From an uncultured Erysipelotrichaceae bacterium (lineage in GTDB: Bacteria; Bacillota_I; Bacilli_A; Acholeplasmatales; Anaeroplasmataceae): DNA of 8,884 nt. Position 1 is the stretch's first letter. Each line of letters starts with the position of its first letter. The translations under genes were made by a program, and so were the position numbers. Below the pieces are notes generated by a model, which ran no database searches, had not been told where the DNA came from, and saw only the letters and a list, made by a program, of their open reading frames with translations. Where the stretch lies: positions 1-8,884 of the forward strand of contig CACZRY010000143.1 of the NCBI GenBank assembly GCA_902783745.1. The letters are read 5' to 3'. This document shows, piece after piece, positions 6,427 to 8,884 of this stretch.

Positions 6427-6455
6427 ATTTTAACATAAATAAATCCAATATTAAA
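6427..6455 (-). promoter_or_regulatory. Putative extended -10 promoter for a leaderless transcript
   Basis: On the minus strand TGT-TAAAAT (6427-6435) is an extended -10 element. With a 17-nt spacer the -35 is TTTAAT (6450-6455), a weak match (3 of 6). Counting from the -10, position +1 falls on the A of the ATG at 6420, so the mRNA would start at the start codon. It lies just past the terminator of the upstream operon, where a new promoter is needed. Confidence 0.5.
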
Positions 6456-6456
6456 G

Positions 6457-6483
6457 AAAAGCCTTAGTAAAACTAAGACTTTT
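6457..6483 (-). terminator. Intrinsic terminator of the rpmH-rnpA-yidC-khpB operon
   Basis: The two arms 6457-6468 and 6472-6483 form a 12-bp stem with a 3-nt loop. One internal pair is G-U when read on the minus strand but a C-A mismatch on the plus strand. The stem is therefore unbroken only for minus-strand RNA, and the 3' arm is rich in U (CUUUUCUUU). It lies 24 nt past the khpB stop and before the next gene's promoter. Confidence 0.85.
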
Positions 6484-6506
6484 TTTAATAATATTTATTA
6501 TTTATT

Positions 6507-7115
6507 TTATTCAGCCTGTTTTGGCTTAATAACGATTGCTCTATTTTCGCCTTCGCCTTCTGATTCAGTATAAACATCTCTCCAGTCACTTAATTTTTCA
6601 TGGATAACATGTCTTTCAAATGAATTCATAGGGTTAAGTTTTACTGCAACCTTAGTTCTTACAACTTCTTTAGCAGTTTTTGTTGCAAGAATTTCTAATT
6701 GACGAATATGATTTTGTCTATATCCACCAATATCTAATGAAACAATTAAATGCTCATCAGAATATTGTTGAACAACTTGACGAAGAAGAACTTGAAGTGC
6801 ATCAAGAGTCTTTCCTTTAACGCCAATTAATAAAGAATTTTCATAAGTATCAATTAAATAATGTAATTCCTTTTCACCATTTAAAGATCTTGCTTCAATT
6901 CTATAGCCAATTCCTAAAGATTTTAAAATACCTTCTAGGTATTTCTTTCCCTCTAGTGTTACATTTACATCAACTAAAGCTTCACAATTAAGGCCTTCTG
7001 GTAATTCACCTAAAACATTAATAAATATTTTTTCAAGAGGTAAATGAAGCTTTGATACAGCTATTTCATTTGCTTCATCTTGATTTTTTGCGATAAATTC
7101 TATTTTCTTTTGCAT
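6507..7115 (-). CDS. khpB: RNA-binding protein KhpB (Jag/EloR/SpoIIIJ-associated)
   Basis: A 202-residue cytoplasmic RNA-binding protein that in Bacillota pairs with KhpA and controls cell elongation and division genes after transcription. Domains in order: Jag-N (about 3-50, IEFIAKNQDEANEIAVSKL); a KH domain with LIGVKGKTLDALQ (GVKG loop at 98-101, about 57-130); and an R3H domain (about 135-198) with the R-x3-H motif at R168/H172 in FERHVIHEKL, ending GEGENRAIVIKP. The Jag-N to KH linker is very short, as in compact family members. The ATG at 7113-7115 has AGGTGAT (7121-7127) about 7 nt upstream. That Shine-Dalgarno overlaps the yidC stop, and the genes are 10 nt apart. It is the last gene of the operon; following yidC is the standard origin-proximal order. 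The symbol jag is an alternative. Confidence 0.95.
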   Translation of the reverse strand: MQKKIEFIAKNQDEANEIAVSKLHLPLEKIFINVLGELPEGLNCEALVDVNVTLEGKKYLEGILKSLGIGYRIEARSLNGEKELHYLIDTYENSLLIGVKGKTLDALQVLLRQVVQQYSDEHLIVSLDIGGYRQNHIRQLEILATKTAKEVVRTKVAVKLNPMNSFERHVIHEKLSDWRDVYTESEGEGENRAIVIKPKQAE

Positions 7116-7125
7116 ATATTATCAC

Positions 7126-8115
7126 CTATAGTATATTATTTTTTTGTGCTTTTTCATAGTTTCGTTGATTTATCCAACGTCCAACTTGTGATTGGAATAA
7201 TTGATAAATACCACCGATTAACCAGTAAATACCTAAAGCTGTTGACTGTAATGCCATAAATACGAATACAACATTCATTACAATCATCATAATCTTCATC
7301 TGATTGCCCTGTTTAGCTTGATCCTTAGTTTTTACATTATTATTATAATTCTTTTGATACTTCATAGGACGTTGTCCTAATTTTTGTGATAAGAATGTAA
7401 CTGCACCAAATAATAACGCAACTACTAAACCAAACATCTTATCTCCAATTTGAGTTGCACCCATAAAAGAAGATGCAATTTCAAATCCTAAGAACTTAGT
7501 ATTATGTAGAGCAAATATACCAGTTGAAGTTATACTAATTCCATCTGCTGTTACAGTAGATGTTGCATTAATTCTTTGTACAACCTCATACATTGCCATG
7601 AAAATAGGGAACTGTAGAATCATTGTACCGAAGCAACCTAATGGATTAATCTTATATTTCTTATATAATTGCATCATTTCCTGTTGCATCATTTGTTGAC
7701 TTCTAGGATCTTGTCTTCCCTGATATTTTCTTTGAATTTTATTCATTTCTGGTTGCATTAAATTCATCTTTAAACTCATACCATTTTGACGAGAATAAAT
7801 TGGCCATGCAAGTGTTCTTACAATAAGTGTAGTAAAGAAGATTCCCCAGAAGAAAGAATTACCAATTGCCTTTCCTATTTGTGAGCATAACCATGCAATA
7901 GGATAAGAAATTAGATTAATAGGCCATGCAAATAATGTATTGAAAAAGCCTCTTCCACCATTCCATAGATCACTCCATTCTTGACCATATGTTGTATATG
8001 GCTTTGTATACCAAGAACCAGAATCAAATCTACAGCTTGTTAGGGATAATACTACTACTGCAAAAACTAGTACAAGAGCAATTTTATATTTGTTTTTATT
8101 TAAAAATTTGCTCAC
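7126..8115 (-). CDS. yidC: Membrane protein insertase YidC (SpoIIIJ/OxaA-type lipoprotein)
   Basis: Inserts and folds membrane proteins, alone or with SecYEG. The protein is 329 aa. An N-terminal lipoprotein signal (about 10-27) ends in the lipobox LTSC with Cys 28, as in Gram-positive YidC. The core shows the conserved groove arginine R100 in LIVRTLAWPIYSRQ, then a coiled-coil cytoplasmic hairpin (about 108-158, Met/Gln/Lys-rich), then membrane segments at about 85-107, 160-180, 222-245, 272-292 and 293-311. The start is GTG at 8113-8115, overlapping the rnpA TGA stop by three bases as GTGA. The Shine-Dalgarno AAGGAGAT lies in the final rnpA codons, so translation is probably coupled. The C-terminus is weakly basic, without the long basic tail of some YidC2 proteins. 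Confidence 0.97.
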   Translation of the reverse strand: MSKFLNKNKYKIALVLVFAVVVLSLTSCRFDSGSWYTKPYTTYGQEWSDLWNGGRGFFNTLFAWPINLISYPIAWLCSQIGKAIGNSFFWGIFFTTLIVRTLAWPIYSRQNGMSLKMNLMQPEMNKIQRKYQGRQDPRSQQMMQQEMMQLYKKYKINPLGCFGTMILQFPIFMAMYEVVQRINATSTVTADGISITSTGIFALHNTKFLGFEIASSFMGATQIGDKMFGLVVALLFGAVTFLSQKLGQRPMKYQKNYNNNVKTKDQAKQGNQMKIMMIVMNVVFVFMALQSTALGIYWLIGGIYQLFQSQVGRWINQRNYEKAQKNNIL

Positions 8116-8462
8116 TTGATATCTCCTTTTAATAACTTTTGTTTGTTAAAAAGATATTCCAACTCTTTTTTCATACCACTAAAATCGAGTTCAAGCACTA
8201 CTGGCTTTACTATAATAAAAATATCTTTATTAGTGTCCATTTTAATGTTTAGGTTATCAATAATAGAAGTAATTTGTCTTTTAACTCTATTTCTAGTGAC
8301 AGCATTACCTATTTTTTTACCTACGCTAATCGCATATCTAAAGTTGCTGGTTTCAGGATTCATTCTTTGATAAAGGGAAAAATAACGATTTTTAGAAAAT
8401 CTTTTTTCCTTTAAAATTAATTCAATTTCTTGATTTTTCTTTACGCGATATTGTTTTTTCAT
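8112..8462 (-). CDS. rnpA: Ribonuclease P protein component
   Basis: The basic protein cofactor of RNase P, which removes 5' leaders from pre-tRNAs together with the RnpB RNA. The protein is 116 aa, typical length. It begins MKKQYRVKKNQEIELILKE and carries the signature ISVGKKIGNAVTRNRVKRQ, with the RNR motif at residues 57-62, followed by DIFIIVKP and the closing basic helix. I chose the ATG at 8460-8462 because GGAGAT (8468-8473) sits upstream at good spacing and the protein start matches the family. An in-frame ATG at 8481-8483 adds seven atypical residues and falls inside the hairpin region. rpmH lies upstream across an 86-nt gap with a large hairpin, and yidC overlaps downstream. Confidence 0.97.
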   Translation of the reverse strand: MKKQYRVKKNQEIELILKEKRFSKNRYFSLYQRMNPETSNFRYAISVGKKIGNAVTRNRVKRQITSIIDNLNIKMDTNKDIFIIVKPVVLELDFSGMKKELEYLFNKQKLLKGDIK

Positions 8463-8476
8463 AGAATATCTCCAAT

Positions 8477-8529
8477 AAAACAAAAATACGACCTAAACTT
8501 TAATTAATTGTTCTGGTCGTACTTGTTTT
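8477..8529 (-). promoter_or_regulatory. rpmH-rnpA intergenic hairpin, attenuator-like
   Basis: Two complementary blocks on each side, 8477-8483 with 8523-8529 (AAAACAA/TTGTTTT) and 8487-8493 with 8515-8521 (TACGACC/GGTCGTA), form a 14-bp stem broken by a 3:1 internal loop. The terminal loop is 21 nt and may pair further. Read on the minus strand, the inner GC-containing stem is followed by TTTTTGTTTT, like an intrinsic terminator. The base of the hairpin lies only 3 nt from the rnpA Shine-Dalgarno. It could act as a partial terminator, an RNA processing site, or a cover for the rnpA ribosome site; the sequence does not decide between these. Confidence 0.6.
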
Positions 8530-8548
8530 GTCAATTATAATTGTTAAA

Positions 8549-8683
8549 TTATGCAGTTAAATGTTTTCTGCCCTTTTTACGTCTAGCAGCAATAACTTTT
8601 CTACCATTCTTTGTTGCCATTCTAGCACGGAAACCATGTGTAACTTTTCTCTTAAGTTTATTAGGTTGATAAGTTCTCTTCAT
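8549..8683 (-). CDS. rpmH: 50S ribosomal protein L34
   Basis: A small, very basic ribosomal protein of the large subunit. The 44-residue protein begins [20 protein letters not shown] and continues [19 protein letters not shown], ending KHLTA, which matches bacterial L34 along its length. The start is ATG at 8681-8683 and the stop TAA at 8549-8551. The Shine-Dalgarno is AAAGGCGGT, one mismatch from the ideal AAAGGAGGT and set about 9-10 nt from the ATG, slightly weaker than in neighbouring genes. It is the first gene of the rpmH-rnpA-yidC-khpB operon and, as in most Bacillota, the gene next to the replication origin. Confidence 0.97.
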   Translation of the reverse strand: MKRTYQPNKLKRKVTHGFRARMATKNGRKVIAARRKKGRKHLTA

Positions 8684-8724
8684 ATCTTGTTACCGCCTTT
8701 CTTTGTTTGAAACCACACTCACTT

Positions 8725-8753
8725 ATTGTATCAAAAACATATTTTAAAGTCAA
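8725..8753 (-). promoter_or_regulatory. rpmH: Sigma-A promoter of the rpmH operon
   Basis: TTGACT (8748-8753), a 17-nt spacer and TACAAT (8725-8730) on the minus strand, with a TGA extension just before the -10 (extended -10 type). The predicted start is near 8718, giving a leader of about 35 nt before rpmH. It is the best promoter match in the window, fitting a highly expressed ribosomal protein gene. Confidence 0.85.
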
Positions 8754-8884
8754 GAAATATTATATTATTATTTTTCTTTCTTATTATATATATGAATTAT
8801 GTTCATAAAAAATGTATTTTATTATACACATGCACACGTACATATTAATATAAAAAGAATTATTTCGTTTCCAATTTATAATCA
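8754..8884. other. Presumed flank of the replication origin (oriC), AT-rich, no gene
   Basis: No open frame or RNA gene is visible here. The stretch is very AT-rich (runs such as ATATTATATTATTATTT and TTATTATATATATG), as in DNA-unwinding regions. It holds one DnaA-box match at 8822-8830 and a small inverted repeat TATGAA/TTCATA (8791-8807). rpmH beside dnaA/oriC is the standard Bacillota arrangement, so dnaA is expected just beyond the right edge. That is inference, because the window ends before any dnaA sequence. Confidence 0.5.
8822..8830 (+). promoter_or_regulatory. Putative DnaA box
   Basis: TTATACACA fits the relaxed DnaA-box consensus TTWTNCACA and is one base from the strict TTATCCACA. 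A weaker site with the same CACA end, ACATGCACA (8828-8836), overlaps it. A single box is weak evidence alone; the position next to rpmH raises the likelihood. Confidence 0.45.

Noticed and set aside
8116..8370. 84-residue hydrophobic plus-strand frame opposite rnpA
   Set aside because: Antisense shadow of rnpA; its hydrophobicity follows from Lys/Asn-rich codons read on the opposite strand.

Overview
The window is low-GC DNA with the standard genetic code: Trp is TGG, and TGA is used as a real stop in three overlapping gene junctions. This argues against a Mycoplasma/Spiroplasma-type code. An RNA polymerase delta subunit (rpoE), a KhpB/Jag protein, a DUF1934 (YwiB-type) protein and a CssR-like response regulator all point to Bacillota, probably a gut-type Bacilli/Erysipelotrichia-like or RF39-like lineage. 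That placement is inference. Every supported gene lies on the minus strand.

The right edge (about 8731-8884) looks like the flank of the replication origin: AT-rich, with one DnaA-box match, next to rpmH. In Bacillota rpmH usually sits beside oriC/dnaA. All genes therefore read away from the presumed origin, on the leading strand. From right to left: (1) rpmH-rnpA-yidC-khpB(jag), driven by a very good sigma-A promoter at 8725-8753 and closed by an intrinsic terminator at 6457-6483. A large hairpin between rpmH and rnpA may attenuate the downstream genes. (2) A membrane-anchored permuted papain-like (YiiX/NlpC-P60 type) protein followed by dnaX-ybaB-recR-DUF1934. These five genes are tightly packed, with gaps of 12, 4 and 1 nt and one 1-nt overlap. 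The first gene appears to be transcribed as a leaderless mRNA. (3) rpoE alone, with its own promoter and a terminator at 1680-1709. (4) A two-component system resembling CssRS, with response regulator and histidine kinase overlapping by an ATGA junction; the kinase runs off the left edge.

Taken together this is origin-proximal housekeeping DNA: ribosome and RNase P biogenesis, membrane protein insertion, RNA-binding control of envelope growth, the clamp loader, recombinational repair, and an RNA polymerase subunit. An envelope-stress-type two-component system follows. I see no mobile element, CRISPR array, tRNA/rRNA or defence system. The points most worth a second look are the leaderless papain-like gene ahead of dnaX, the rpmH-rnpA hairpin, an A7 slippery site in dnaX that leads to an early -1 stop, a 41-bp exact repeat in the acidic tail of rpoE, and a promoter whose -35 lies inside the preceding terminator.
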